Source: Streptomyces sp. SirexAA-E (GTDB lineage Bacteria > Actinomycetota > Actinomycetes > Streptomycetales > Streptomycetaceae). From it: a DNA stretch of 64,000 nucleotides. The position numbers and the translations under genes were made by a program. Each line of letters begins with the position of its first letter. Position 1 is the first letter of the stretch. Under the pieces are notes generated by a model that saw only the letters and a program-made list of their open reading frames with translations, was not told where the DNA came from and did not search any database. Shown piece after piece: positions 1 to 9,365 of this stretch. Where the stretch lies: positions 4,898,001 to 4,962,000 of the forward strand of contig NC_015953.1 of assembly GCF_000177195.2 (NCBI RefSeq), in the 5' to 3' direction.

Positions 1-1
1 C

Positions 2-868
2 GCCGACGTCGTCGTGCACCTGGCGCTCGACCTCGACCTGGAGACCGACCCTGCGGCACGGACGGCGTACAACGTACGCGGCACCCAGACCGTGCTCACG
101 GCCGCGGCTGCCGTGGGGGTGCACCGGGTCGTGCTCTGCACCTCGGCGATGGTCTACGGCGCCCTGCCCGACAACGACATCCCACTCGCGGAGGACGCCG
201 AGCTGCGGGCCACCGCGGAGGCGACCGGCGTCGGCGACCTCCTGGAGATCGAGCGGCTCGGCCGCCGCGCCCCCCGAGCCCACCCCGGGCTCGACGTCAC
301 GGTCGTACGCCCCACGGTCCTGGTCGGCGGCACGGACACCGCCCTGACCCGCTACTTCGAGTCGCCCAGGCTCCTGGTCGTGGCGGGCTCACGCCCGGCC
401 TGGCAGTTCTGCCACGTGGACGACCTGGTGACGGCCCTGGAGTACGCCGCGCTGGGGAAGATCGACGGGGAGTTCGCGGTGGGCTGCGACGGCTGGCTCG
501 AGCAGGAGGAGGTGGAGGAGCTCTCCGGGGTGCGCCGCATGGAGCTGCCGTCCGCCGTCGCCCTGGGGGCCGCGGCCCGGCTGCACCGCATCGGTCTCAC
601 CCCGTCCCCGGCCGGAGACCTCGCCTACACGATGCACCCCTGGGTCGTCAGCGTGAGCCGGCTGCACGACGCGGGGTGGCGGCCGCGCTGGAGCAACGAA
701 GAGGTGCTCGCCGCACTTCTGGAAGAGGTCGAGGGGCGCCACACCGTCGCCGGCCGACGGCTCGGCCGCAAGGACGCCACAGCCGCGGGCGCGGCGGGGG
801 CGACCGTCGCCCTGCTGGGCACGGCCGCGCTGGTCAGGCGGGCCCGCAAGGCACGCCGTCGCTTCTGA
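2..868 (+). CDS. SDR family NAD(P)-dependent epimerase-like protein (5' truncated by window edge)
   Basis: This is the 3' part of an extended short-chain dehydrogenase/reductase (epimerase/dehydratase family). The frame is already open at the left edge, so the Gly-rich nucleotide-binding turn lies outside the window. Visible family features are the strand VVHLAL, the helix NVRGTQTVL, the CTSAMVYG strand with the usual active-site Ser, and the VRPTVLVG and FCHVDDL motifs. Where classical members have YxxxK the protein reads LLEIERL, so it is an atypical and perhaps non-catalytic SDR. The C-terminus has a short hydrophobic stretch followed by a basic tail (VRRARKARRRF), which may attach it to the membrane. 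The substrate is unknown. The moaE gene follows on the same strand. Confidence 0.82.
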   Translation, partial: ADVVVHLALDLDLETDPAARTAYNVRGTQTVLTAAAAVGVHRVVLCTSAMVYGALPDNDIPLAEDAELRATAEATGVGDLLEIERLGRRAPRAHPGLDVTVVRPTVLVGGTDTALTRYFESPRLLVVAGSRPAWQFCHVDDLVTALEYAALGKIDGEFAVGCDGWLEQEEVEELSGVRRMELPSAVALGAAARLHRIGLTPSPAGDLAYTMHPWVVSVSRLHDAGWRPRWSNEEVLAALLEEVEGRHTVAGRRLGRKDATAAGAAGATVALLGTAALVRRARKARRRF

Positions 869-986
869 GCGTCCGGTTCCGCAGGGGTCCGACCGCGCGC
901 TCCTGTAGGACGCTCCAAGGCGACCGGTGCCTCCCCGGTCGAAAGCGCAATTCCGGGATGCCGGTGCCGTACGGCACGATGGGTGC

Positions 987-1451
<465 letters not shown>

Positions 1452-1577
1452 TCGCAAACCGTCCGCGGCGAGATCAGCCCCGATTTGCGTAACCCCACCC
1501 CTGCCACGAGCGTTGTCCCTGCACCTGGTTAATCTTCTGATCGTCAGTTGCGGTCGCTCATGGACAGGGAGGTCGTA

Positions 1578-1748
1578 ATGGCAGCACTCGCATGGCTTCT
1601 GATTCCGCTTATCGCTGCTCTCGGCGCGGCGATATGGGGCGGGTGGGCGGCCCGTAACCGCACGACAGGCGATGTCACCGAACTCGCCGGCTACGCCCGG
1701 TTCCGTGAAGCGATGGAGAAGTCGCACTCCGGTTCCGAAGCTGTCTGA
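1578..1748 (+). CDS. Small single-pass membrane protein
   Basis: A 56-residue protein with an N-terminal hydrophobic segment (about residues 2-22, AALAWLLIPLIAALGAAIWG) followed by a short polar tail ending HSGSEAV. The ATG at 1578 is preceded by AGGGAGG at good spacing, which decides the start over in-frame codons at 1548 and 1560. It sits between moaE and the PDZ protease on the same strand and may be co-transcribed with the protease. I recognise no family; it looks like a membrane-anchored small protein of unknown function. Confidence 0.6.
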   Translation: MAALAWLLIPLIAALGAAIWGGWAARNRTTGDVTELAGYARFREAMEKSHSGSEAV

Positions 1749-1892
1749 GACGGCGGCAGCTTTCAGCGGTTGCCGATCCCGCGTTTCGCCCGCTCTGTCC
1801 CGGCGCTCTCCGCGCGCAGAGCGGCCCTCCCGCCGCTCCGTTCGGACCGGCCCCGACGGTGCACGGACAGGCCCTTCCCGTACTGTCGTTCC

Positions 1893-3002
1893 ATGCCACG
1901 CCGCACCGCGACGATGCTCGCCTCCACACTGATCCTGATCGCGCTGCTCTGCGCGGGCGTGCTGATCCCCGTGCCGTACTCGGAGATGTCCCCGGGACCC
2001 ACGGTGAACACGCTCGGTGACGCGCGTGGCGAGCCGGTGCTGCAGATCAAGGGTCACAAGACCTACCCGACGTCCGGGCACCTCAACATGACGACCGTCC
2101 GGGTCACCGGCGCCGACTACGACATGAACATCGTCGAGGCCGTCTACGGCTGGCTGGCCCACGACAGCGTGATCGTGCCGCACGACACCCTCTATCCGGA
2201 CGGCAAGACGGAGGAGGAGTCCACCCAGGAGAACGCCGAGGAGTTCAGCCAGTCCCAGGAGAGCGCCAAGGTCGCCGCCCTGAAGGAGCTGAAGATCCCC
2301 GTCACCTCCCGGGTCGTGGTCTCCACGGTGGTCAAGGACAGCGCCGCCCAGGGCAAGCTGCACGCCGGCGACGTGATCGAGGCGGTCGACGGGACCGCGG
2401 TCACGAAGCCCGAGGACGTCGCGAAGCTCGTCACCCTGCGCAAGCCCGGTGAGAACGTCGTCTTCACGATCGTGCCCGCGAAGACGGCGGCCGCGGCCGC
2501 GAAGGCGGGCAAGGAGCCCCAGGGCTCCGAGGAGATCACCCTCACCACACGGAAGGCGCCCTCCGAGGACCCGGCGAACCCGTCGGAGGACCGGGCGATC
2601 GTCGGCATCCAGGCGGGGACCGACCACACCTTCCCGTTCGAGGTCGACATCAAGCTCGCCGACGTCGGGGGGCCGAGCGCCGGGCTGATGTTCTCCCTGG
2701 GCATCATCGACAAGCTGACGCCCGGCGACCTGACGGGCGGTGAGTTCGTCGCCGGTACGGGCACCATCGACGACGCCGGGAAGGTCGGGCCGATCGGCGG
2801 CATCAACATGAAGCTGGTCGGGGCCCGCAACGCGGGCGCCCGCTACTTCCTGACCCCCGACGACAACTGCGCCGCGGCGGCCGCCGACACCCCGAGCGGA
2901 CTCACCCTGGTCCGGGTGAAGACCCTCGCCGACGCCAAGAAGTCCCTGGACACGATCCGCTCCGGGGATCCGGCCGGCCTGCCGAGCTGCTCGGCGGGCT
3001 GA
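1893..3002 (+). CDS. Membrane-anchored PDZ-domain serine protease with Lon-type (S16) catalytic domain, YlbL-like
   Basis: A 369-residue protein with an N-terminal membrane anchor (about residues 8-25, MLASTLILIALLCAGVLI), a central PDZ domain (about 150-220; VVVSTVVKDSAAQGKLHAGD) and a C-terminal Lon-type peptidase domain. The S16 catalytic dyad is visible: Ser262 in GGPSAGLMF and Lys307 in IGGINMKLVGA. There is no ATPase domain, as is usual for the YlbL family, so the protease probably acts outside the cytoplasmic membrane. The start at 1893 puts the anchor at the N-terminus; an open frame reaching further upstream is Arg/Pro-rich and rejected. It converges on the PPA1309-family gene. Confidence 0.88.
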   Translation: MPRRTATMLASTLILIALLCAGVLIPVPYSEMSPGPTVNTLGDARGEPVLQIKGHKTYPTSGHLNMTTVRVTGADYDMNIVEAVYGWLAHDSVIVPHDTLYPDGKTEEESTQENAEEFSQSQESAKVAALKELKIPVTSRVVVSTVVKDSAAQGKLHAGDVIEAVDGTAVTKPEDVAKLVTLRKPGENVVFTIVPAKTAAAAAKAGKEPQGSEEITLTTRKAPSEDPANPSEDRAIVGIQAGTDHTFPFEVDIKLADVGGPSAGLMFSLGIIDKLTPGDLTGGEFVAGTGTIDDAGKVGPIGGINMKLVGARNAGARYFLTPDDNCAAAAADTPSGLTLVRVKTLADAKKSLDTIRSGDPAGLPSCSAG

Positions 3003-3030
3003 GCCCGGCCGGGCAGCCCGGACCCGCGGA

Positions 3031-3591
3031 TCAGGACTCGAACGTCGCGGCGAGCGCCTCGGCCAGCCCCGGCACGAGGCCGGAACCGGTCAGTACCTCG
3101 GTCGGGGAGTCCTTCTCGCGCAGCCGCACCGCCGAGTCGCGTGCCCCGTCCCGCAGCACGGCCACGGTCATCCGCACCTCCTGCCGGTCGGGGTGCGCGG
3201 CCACCCACTCGGTCAGCCGGGCGTCGCTCAGCCCCTCCGGCACGGAGGCCTCCGCGGACGGCGGCAGCATCAGCCGCTCCACGGTGAGCGCGCAGCCGGC
3301 CACGGCGTCGGGCCAGGCGATCGTGGCGAGGAACTCGTCCAGCGCCGTCCCGGCGGGAAGCTCCTCCTGCTCCACGGGGGTGAGGGCGGCGCCCGACGAG
3401 GACGGGTCGTCGAGCCCCAGTTGGGCGGCGAGACCCGGCTCCTGGGCACGCAGCCGGGCGGTGTCGACGAGGGCGAACAGACGAGCGGGCTGGTCCCAGC
3501 CGAGGGTCGCGGCGTAGGCGTCGATTTCGAGGACGGCGACGGTCAGAGGACTCGACGCCATCGGGGGGCCTGAGGGGGAAACATTGGGCAT
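3031..3591 (-). CDS. PPA1309-family protein
   Basis: A protein of about 186 residues that I recognise as the actinobacterial PPA1309 family, whose function is unknown. It is acidic and soluble with no membrane segment; conserved stretches are IDAYAATLGWDQPARLFALVDT and ADRQEVRM-like strands. In actinobacteria it commonly sits next to a UPF0182 membrane protein, as here, where the two are divergent. The start is ambiguous: the ATG at 3591 has AAGGAGG about 13 nt upstream, while a TTG at 3597 has the same site at the better spacing of 7 nt. Both start codons lie inside a perfect 16-bp palindrome. Confidence 0.82.
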   Translation of the reverse strand: MPNVSPSGPPMASSPLTVAVLEIDAYAATLGWDQPARLFALVDTARLRAQEPGLAAQLGLDDPSSSGAALTPVEQEELPAGTALDEFLATIAWPDAVAGCALTVERLMLPPSAEASVPEGLSDARLTEWVAAHPDRQEVRMTVAVLRDGARDSAVRLREKDSPTEVLTGSGLVPGLAEALAATFES

Positions 3592-3598
3592 GCCCAAT
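3583..3598. promoter_or_regulatory. Perfect 16-bp palindrome over the PPA1309-gene start codon
   Basis: The sequence ATTGGGCATGCCCAAT is its own reverse complement. It covers both possible start codons of the minus-strand PPA1309 gene. It could be a protein-binding operator or an mRNA hairpin that hides the start codon; the sequence alone does not tell which. Confidence 0.4.
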
Positions 3599-3624
3599 AT
3601 CCTGCCTCCTTCCGCCCCGGGAAC

Positions 3625-3652
3625 GGGAACTAGGTAAAGCCTCAGTAAGTTG
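3625..3652 (+). promoter_or_regulatory. SigR-type (ECF) promoter candidate for the UPF0182 gene
   Basis: GGGAAC (3625-3630) is followed after exactly 18 nt by GTTG (3649-3652). This resembles the known SigR consensus GGAAT-N18-GTT, with one substitution in the -35 element. Transcription would start near 3659, about 57 nt before the proposed start of the UPF0182 gene. The same window encodes SigR itself. Inferred from spacing and motif only. Confidence 0.45.
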
Positions 3653-3715
3653 CATAGGTGGGCTCTACGATCGCTGGGCCCGCTTCACACGACCGCGAAC
3701 TTCGAGGTGCGCACG

Positions 3716-6700
3716 TTGGCTTTCCAGATGCCGGACCGCGGCGGAGGCCCGACCGGGCCACGGATCAGAGTCGGCCGCCCGTCCCGGCGCGTCCGTACCC
3801 TGCTCATGACATTGGGCGTCCTGGTGGTTCTCGCCATGGCCTTCGTCATGTTCGCCGGGTTCTGGACGGACTGGCTCTGGTACAGGTCGGTCGCGTATTC
3901 ATCCGTCTTCACCACCACCCTGTGGACCAAGATCGGCCTGTTCCTCGTCTTCGGACTGCTGATGGCGCTCGCCGTCGGTCTGAACATCTGGCTCGCGCAC
4001 CGGCTCCGGCCGCCGCTGAGCGCGATGTCCTTGGAGCAGCAGAGCCTGGACCGCTACCGGATGAGCGTCGCCCCCTACAAGAAGTGGGTGCTGCTCGCGA
4101 TCACCGCGCTCGTCGGACTGATCGCCGGCGCGTCCGCGTCGGGTCAGTGGCGTACGTGGCTGATGTACGTCAACGGCGTGTCGTTCGGTCAGAAGGACCC
4201 CCAGTTCAAGCTGGACGTCTCCTTCTACGCGTTCGACCTGCCGTTCTACCGCTTCCTGCTCGGCTTCGGCTTCGCCGCGACGGTGCTGTCGCTGATCGCG
4301 GCGGCGCTGACCCACTACCTCTACGGCGGGCTGCGGGTCACCAGTCCCGGCGCCCGGGCCACGGGGGCGGCCACCGGCCACCTCTCCGTGCTCCTCGGCG
4401 TCTTCGTCTCGCTGAAGGCGGTGGCGTACTGGCTCGACCGGTACGGCCTGGCCGTGAAGAGCAGTGACTTCAAGGCCACGGACAACTGGACGGGTCTGCG
4501 GTACGTCGACGCCAACGCCTATCTTCCGGCGAAGACGATCCTCTTCTGCATCGCCGTGATCTGCGCCGTGCTGTTCTTCGCGACGCTCTGGCGGCGCACC
4601 TGGCAGCTGCCGGTGATCGGCTTCGGCCTGATGGTGCTCTCGGCGATCCTGATCGGCGGCCTCTACCCGGCGATCGTGCAGAAGTTCCAGGTCCAGCCGA
4701 ACGAGCAGGCCAAGGAAGCCCCGTTCATCCAGAAGAACATCGACGCCACGCGGGACGCCTACGACATCGACGACGCACAGGTCGACGACTACGCGGGCAC
4801 CAGCACGACCGATGACAGCAGCAAGCTGAGGGCGAGCGCCGACTCCGCCGCCAGCTACCGCGTGATGGACCCGAACGTCGTCTCGCCCGCGTTCCAGCAG
4901 CTCCAGCAGAAGAGGAACTACTACCAGTTCCCCAAGACGCTGGACGTCGACCGCTACAAGGGGGCCGACGGCAAGGAGCAGGACACCGTCATCGGCCTGC
5001 GCGAGCTGAACCTCCAGGGCCTCCCCAAGCGGAACTGGATCAACGACCACTTCACGTACACCCATGGCTACGGTGTCATCGCGGCCCGGGGCACCACGAC
5101 GGGCACCAACCCGACGGGCTCCCCGGACTTCACGGAGTCGGGTCTGCCCACCACGGGTGACCTGGGCAAGTACGAGCAGCGCGTCTACTACGGCGAGAAG
5201 ACCGAGCAGTACTCCATCGTCGGCGGGCCCCAGAAGGAGCTCGACTACGAGGAGGACGGCGAGAAGACCACCAGTTACCAGGGCGACAGCGGCGTCAGCC
5301 TCTCCAACGCCTTCAACCGGGCGGCCTACGCGGTGTCGTTCAGCGAGCCGCAGATCCTGTACTCCGGAGCCATCGGCGACGGTTCGCGGATCCTCTACAA
5401 CCGCACCCCGAAGGAGCGCGTCGAGGCGGTCGCGCCCTGGCTGACCATCGACGGCGACGCCTATCCGGCGGTCGTCGACGGCCGGATCCAGTGGATCGTC
5501 GACGCGTACACCACGACCAACGGCTATCCGTACGCCTCGCGTACGACGCTCGGGGACACCACGGCCGACTCGCTGACCACCAACCAGCGCGCGGTCGTCG
5601 CCCAGCAGAACCAGGTCAACTACATCCGGAACTCGGTGAAGGCCACCGTCGACGCGTACGACGGCAAGGTCAAGCTCTACGAGTGGGACACCGAGGACCC
5701 GGTGCTCAAGACGTGGCGCAAGGCGTTCCCCGGCACGGTGAAGTCCCGGGCGGACATCCCGCAGCAGCTCATGGACCACCTGCGCTACCCGCAGGACCTG
5801 TTCAAGGTCCAGCGCGAGCTGCTGACCCGCTACCACGTCGAGAACCCGGCCCAGTTCTACAGCGGCAGTGACGCCTGGCAGGTGCCGGACGACCCGACCA
5901 ACAAGGAACCGGGCTCCGTCCCGCCGTACTACCTGAGCATGAAGATGCCGGGACAGGACTCGCAGAAGTTCTCCCTGACCACGACCTTCACCCCGAAGGG
6001 GCGCCCCAACCTGGGGGCGTTCATGGCGGTGGACGCGGACGCGGCCAGCAAGGACTACGGCACGATCAGACTGCTGAGAGTCACCAGTACGGTCAAGGGC
6101 CCGGGCCAGGTGCAGAGTGAGCTCAACGGCAACGACGACGTCGCCGAGTTCGTGAGAAACCTCAAGGGCACCGACTCGGACATCGAGTACGGCAACCTGC
6201 TGACGGTGCCGCTCGACGGAGGATTCCTCTACATCGAACCGGTGTACACGCGCGGTGGCACGCAGAACTACCCGCTGCTGCGCAAGGTCGCCGCGTCGTA
6301 CGGATCGAAGATCGTCTTCGAGAACAGCCTCGGCGAGGCGCTCAACGAGGTCTTCGGGGTCGAGGAGTCCGATACGACGACACCGCCGACCGAGCCACCG
6401 GGCGACACCACGGAGCCCCCGGCCACCGGGGACGCGGCGCTGAAGAAGGCCATCGCGGACGCCCAGAAGGCGTACACGGACGGTGAGACGGCGCTCAAGG
6501 AGCAGGACTGGAAGGCCTACGGCGAGGCCCAGGCGGCCCTGGAGGAAGCGCTCCAGCGTGCTGCGGCGGCCCAGCCCAAGGCGTCCGGCGGAGGTGGCGG
6601 CAGCCCGGGTGCGTCCGATGCCGACAAGCCGGACAAGGCCGATCCGGCGGACAAGGCCGGCGCCCCGGCCAAGACGGATCCGGCGGACAAGGCCGACGGG

Positions 6701-6724
6701 GAGGCCGGCGACCAGGGCGACTGA
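3716..6724 (+). CDS. UPF0182 family integral membrane protein
   Basis: A roughly 1000-residue UPF0182 protein of unknown function. The N-terminal third has about seven hydrophobic segments, starting at TLLMTLGVLVVLAMAFVMF and including the family hallmark GFWTDWLWYRSV. A large extracytoplasmic domain rich in Tyr, Asp and Gly follows, with an acidic, Ala/Lys/Asp-rich tail containing DKADPADKA-type repeats. The start is uncertain: TTG 3716 has GAGGTG about 10 nt upstream, and ATG 3728 (MPDRGGGP) is the alternative without a good site. It is divergent from the PPA1309 gene and preceded by a SigR-like promoter. An initiator tRNA gene follows 42 nt after its stop. Confidence 0.88.
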   Translation: MAFQMPDRGGGPTGPRIRVGRPSRRVRTLLMTLGVLVVLAMAFVMFAGFWTDWLWYRSVAYSSVFTTTLWTKIGLFLVFGLLMALAVGLNIWLAHRLRPPLSAMSLEQQSLDRYRMSVAPYKKWVLLAITALVGLIAGASASGQWRTWLMYVNGVSFGQKDPQFKLDVSFYAFDLPFYRFLLGFGFAATVLSLIAAALTHYLYGGLRVTSPGARATGAATGHLSVLLGVFVSLKAVAYWLDRYGLAVKSSDFKATDNWTGLRYVDANAYLPAKTILFCIAVICAVLFFATLWRRTWQLPVIGFGLMVLSAILIGGLYPAIVQKFQVQPNEQAKEAPFIQKNIDATRDAYDIDDAQVDDYAGTSTTDDSSKLRASADSAASYRVMDPNVVSPAFQQLQQKRNYYQFPKTLDVDRYKGADGKEQDTVIGLRELNLQGLPKRNWINDHFTYTHGYGVIAARGTTTGTNPTGSPDFTESGLPTTGDLGKYEQRVYYGEKTEQYSIVGGPQKELDYEEDGEKTTSYQGDSGVSLSNAFNRAAYAVSFSEPQILYSGAIGDGSRILYNRTPKERVEAVAPWLTIDGDAYPAVVDGRIQWIVDAYTTTNGYPYASRTTLGDTTADSLTTNQRAVVAQQNQVNYIRNSVKATVDAYDGKVKLYEWDTEDPVLKTWRKAFPGTVKSRADIPQQLMDHLRYPQDLFKVQRELLTRYHVENPAQFYSGSDAWQVPDDPTNKEPGSVPPYYLSMKMPGQDSQKFSLTTTFTPKGRPNLGAFMAVDADAASKDYGTIRLLRVTSTVKGPGQVQSELNGNDDVAEFVRNLKGTDSDIEYGNLLTVPLDGGFLYIEPVYTRGGTQNYPLLRKVAASYGSKIVFENSLGEALNEVFGVEESDTTTPPTEPPGDTTEPPATGDAALKKAIADAQKAYTDGETALKEQDWKAYGEAQAALEEALQRAAAAQPKASGGGGGSPGASDADKPDKADPADKAGAPAKTDPADKADGEAGDQGD

Positions 6725-6766
6725 GAAAGCACCACCCCGCGTCGTGGTACGGTTTGGACACAACGA

Positions 6767-6840
6767 CGCGGGGTGGAGCAGCTCGGTAGCTCGCTGGGCT
6801 CATAACCCAGAGGTCGCAGGTTCAAATCCTGTCCCCGCTA
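6767..6840 (+). tRNA. Initiator tRNA-fMet (CAT), copy 1
   Basis: A 74-nt cloverleaf: acceptor CGCGGGG/CCCCGCT, D stem GAGC/GCTC, anticodon stem CTGGG/CCCAG with loop CTCATAA, T arm GCAGG-TTCAAAT-CCTGT, discriminator A. Three consecutive G:C pairs next to the anticodon loop and an unpaired first acceptor position (C1 opposite T72) mark it as initiator rather than elongator methionine tRNA. CCA is not encoded. A 17-bp hairpin terminator follows directly. An identical copy lies at 9287-9360. Confidence 0.95.
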
Positions 6841-6845
6841 CTGAA

Positions 6846-6885
6846 GACGAAGGCCCGGATCCTTTCACGGATCCGGGCCTTCGTC
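6846..6885 (+). terminator. Hairpin terminator after tRNA-fMet copy 1
   Basis: A 17-bp perfect stem (6846-6862 with 6869-6885, arm GACGAAGGCCCGGATCC) and a 6-nt loop, starting 5 nt after the tRNA. It has no U-tract, as is common in streptomycetes. Its partner after tRNA copy 2 differs by compensating changes. Confidence 0.8.
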
Positions 6886-7053
6886 GTGTGCGGCGCGGCT
6901 TTCTCAAGTAGTCGGTGTGAAGTGCGGTTCGCGGGGCACGAGTTCAGGCCGAACGTGTTTCACTTGTCTCTCTGTGGGCATGTCGACAAAACGCTGTAGT
7001 GACCTCACTGGGCGCGGTATACCAGGTGTACGCGGGTCACGGGTGGTGGGACG

Positions 7054-9204
7054 ATGGTATTTATGGGGGACAGGGCAACTCTGTTGGAGACAGGGCGGTT
7101 TGTGCAGCGACGCGGCCGGACGGCGGAAAACGTGGCAGATGCGGTGTTCGCCGCTGCCGTCGCCGAGGTCGAGGAGGCGGCCGTAACCCTTGACGGAAAC
7201 CGCCTCGACGCACCTCGCACCGGCTCCACCGGCCGGTCCGTGGTCGCTCCGCGGTCCCCGTCGGCCGCGGAGGAACCGGGTGGCGGGGAGTCGCGTCCCG
7301 GAGTGCCGGACGCCCCGGATCCGTACGTGACGGGCTCGCGCGCCGTGGTGCCGCGCGCCGGAGCCGAGTCCGGCGACGGGACCGCCGACGCGACGGAGCC
7401 CACGGACCACGCCGAGGCCGAGGCGCGGCACCGCCGGGCGGCGGACGCCGGTGACACCGCTTCCATGAGCGTCCTGGGCGCCCTTCTGCTGCGTCGTGGC
7501 GAGCTGGACGGCGCCGAGGCCTATCTGCGCGCGGCCACTGCCGAGGGGGACCGCGCGGCCGCCAACAACCTGGGCGTCCTGCTCCATCAGCGCGGATACG
7601 CCGAGGAGGCGGCCGGATGGTGGCGCATCGCCGCCGTCGCCGGATCCGCCGCGGCGGCGCACGCCCTGGGGCGCCACTTCCGGGAGCGCGGGGACGAGCC
7701 CGGCGCCGAGTACTGGCTGCGCCAGTCCGCGGAGCAGGGGCACGCGCTCGGCGCGTACGCGCTGGCCGATCTGCTGGAGCACCGAGGTGACGCCGGGGCC
7801 GAGCGCTGGCTGCGGGCCGCCGCCGAGCAGGGGCACCGGGAGGCCGCGTACCGGCTGGCACGCGCCTTGGACCGCCGTGCCACCGGAGACACCTCCGACG
7901 CCTTCGGACCCGGCCGCAGGCCCGGCCAGGGCGACGCGGCCGAGCTGGGCGACCTCGGTCCCGGCGTGCCCAGGAAGCGGGAGGAGGCCGCGCCGGGCCG
8001 GGGCGAGGCCGAGCAGTGGTACCGGCAGGCCGCCGCGCGCGGTCACCGGCGTGCCGCCCTGCACCTCGGCGCCATCCTGGAACGGCGCGGAGAGCTCAAG
8101 GAGGCCGGCCGCTGGTACCTCACGGCGGCCAAGGAGGGCGAGCCGCGCGCCGCGTGCGCGCTCGGCTTCCTGCTGCGCGACGCCGGGGACGAGGAGAGCG
8201 CGGCCGTGTGGTGGCTGCGGGCGGCCCAGGACGGCGACGGCAACGCGGCCAACGCGCTCGGCGCACTCCACGCGGCCCGTGGCGAGCAGCAGACGGCCGA
8301 GCGCTGGTACCGCACGGCCATGGACGCGGGCGACGTCAACGGCGCCTACAACCTCGGGCTGCTCTGCGCGGCGCAGGACCGTGTGGCCCAGGCCGAGCAG
8401 TGGTACCGCCGTGCCGCCTACGCCGGACACCGCGAGGCGGCCAACGCGCTCGCCGTGCTGCTACTCCAGGCCGGGGACGCCTCCGGAGCCGAGCCGTGGT
8501 TCTCCAAGGCGGCCGAGGCGGGCAGCGTGGACGCCGCCTTCAACCTCGGCATCCTGCACGCGGGACGGGACGAGGACGGCGCGGCGCTGGACTGGTACCA
8601 GCGTGCGGCGGCGGCCGGGCACACCGACGCCGCCCTCCAGGTCGGGATGGCCCTGCTCCGCGACGGTGAGGAGCACGAGGCCGAGCGCCACCTGCGCTGC
8701 GCCGCCGGAGGTGGCAGTGCCGAGGCGGCCTTCCGGCTGGCCGGGGTGCTGGACCTGCGCCGCCCGCCGTCCGGCCGCCCCGCGCTGGGAGAGCCCATGC
8801 CCGAGAAGACCGAGTGCGAGGAGTGGTACGAGCGGGCCGCCGAGCAGGGCCACCGCCGCGCCCAGGTCAGGGCCGGCATGCTCGCCGCCGCCCGGGGCGA
8901 CCTGGCCGAGGCCGCCCGCTGGTACCGCGAGGCCGCCGAGTCGGGGAGCCGCAACGGGGCGTTCAACCTCGGCCTGCTCCTCGCCCGTGAGGGCAGCGAG
9001 CGGGAGGCCGCCCTGTGGTGGAGTCGCGCCGCCAACGACGGCCATGGCCGGGCGGCCCTGCGTCTCGCGCTGCTCGCCGCCCGCCGGGGTGAGCTCACGG
9101 AGGGGCAGCGCTGGTGCGCGAGGGCCGTCGAGCTCGGGCCGGAAGAGGTGGCCGAGCGGGCCGCCCGGCTGCGGGAGGCGCTTCACCAGGAGCTCACCGC
9201 GTGA
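7054..9204 (+). CDS. Sel1/TPR-repeat protein
   Basis: A 716-residue protein. After an N-terminal segment of about 125 residues that is partly low-complexity, it consists almost wholly of roughly 36-residue helical repeats of Sel1/TPR type, such as AEYWLRQSAEQGHALGAYAL and AEQWYRRAAYAGHREAANAL. Such arrays form superhelical scaffolds for protein-protein contacts; no enzyme motif or membrane segment is seen. The ATG at 7054 opens MVFMGDRATLLETGRF; a second ATG at 7063 is possible. The gene is an island between two identical initiator tRNA genes and appears to have its own transcript. Its partner proteins are unknown. Confidence 0.87.
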   Translation: MVFMGDRATLLETGRFVQRRGRTAENVADAVFAAAVAEVEEAAVTLDGNRLDAPRTGSTGRSVVAPRSPSAAEEPGGGESRPGVPDAPDPYVTGSRAVVPRAGAESGDGTADATEPTDHAEAEARHRRAADAGDTASMSVLGALLLRRGELDGAEAYLRAATAEGDRAAANNLGVLLHQRGYAEEAAGWWRIAAVAGSAAAAHALGRHFRERGDEPGAEYWLRQSAEQGHALGAYALADLLEHRGDAGAERWLRAAAEQGHREAAYRLARALDRRATGDTSDAFGPGRRPGQGDAAELGDLGPGVPRKREEAAPGRGEAEQWYRQAAARGHRRAALHLGAILERRGELKEAGRWYLTAAKEGEPRAACALGFLLRDAGDEESAAVWWLRAAQDGDGNAANALGALHAARGEQQTAERWYRTAMDAGDVNGAYNLGLLCAAQDRVAQAEQWYRRAAYAGHREAANALAVLLLQAGDASGAEPWFSKAAEAGSVDAAFNLGILHAGRDEDGAALDWYQRAAAAGHTDAALQVGMALLRDGEEHEAERHLRCAAGGGSAEAAFRLAGVLDLRRPPSGRPALGEPMPEKTECEEWYERAAEQGHRRAQVRAGMLAAARGDLAEAARWYREAAESGSRNGAFNLGLLLAREGSEREAALWWSRAANDGHGRAALRLALLAARRGELTEGQRWCARAVELGPEEVAERAARLREALHQELTA

Positions 9205-9243
9205 GGCGTTCTCCCGGTGGGCTCAGACGTCCGCCGAATGAAT

Positions 9244-9272
9244 TTGCGCTGGTCCACGGGGTGTCGTAGAGT
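9244..9272 (+). promoter_or_regulatory. Promoter of tRNA-fMet copy 2
   Basis: TTGCGC (9244-9249), 17-nt spacer, TAGAGT (9267-9272), which fits the housekeeping sigma factor. Predicted start is near 9279, a few bases before the tRNA at 9287. Copy 1 has no comparably good -35 element; a TACGGT lies at 6748-6753. Confidence 0.65.
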
Positions 9273-9286
9273 TACCAACACAACGA

Positions 9287-9360
9287 CGCGGGGTGGAGCA
9301 GCTCGGTAGCTCGCTGGGCTCATAACCCAGAGGTCGCAGGTTCAAATCCTGTCCCCGCTA
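9287..9360 (+). tRNA. Initiator tRNA-fMet (CAT), copy 2
   Basis: Identical over all 74 nt to the copy at 6767-6840, with the same initiator marks: three G:C pairs beside the CAT anticodon loop and a C1/T72 mismatch. The identity extends at least 6 nt upstream (ACAACGA) and 7 nt downstream, then decays into two related but distinct terminators. CCA is not encoded. Confidence 0.95.
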
Positions 9361-9365
9361 CTGAA

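Noticed and set aside
3899..6763. Long open frame on the minus strand opposite the UPF0182 gene
   Set aside because: It mirrors the high-GC third positions of the real gene and encodes only Arg/Val/Gly-rich sequence with no domain.
6767..9360. The two tRNA copies as attachment sites of an island carrying the Sel1 gene
   Set aside because: Both copies are full length with their own terminators, no integrase is present and the Sel1 gene has normal chromosomal codon use.
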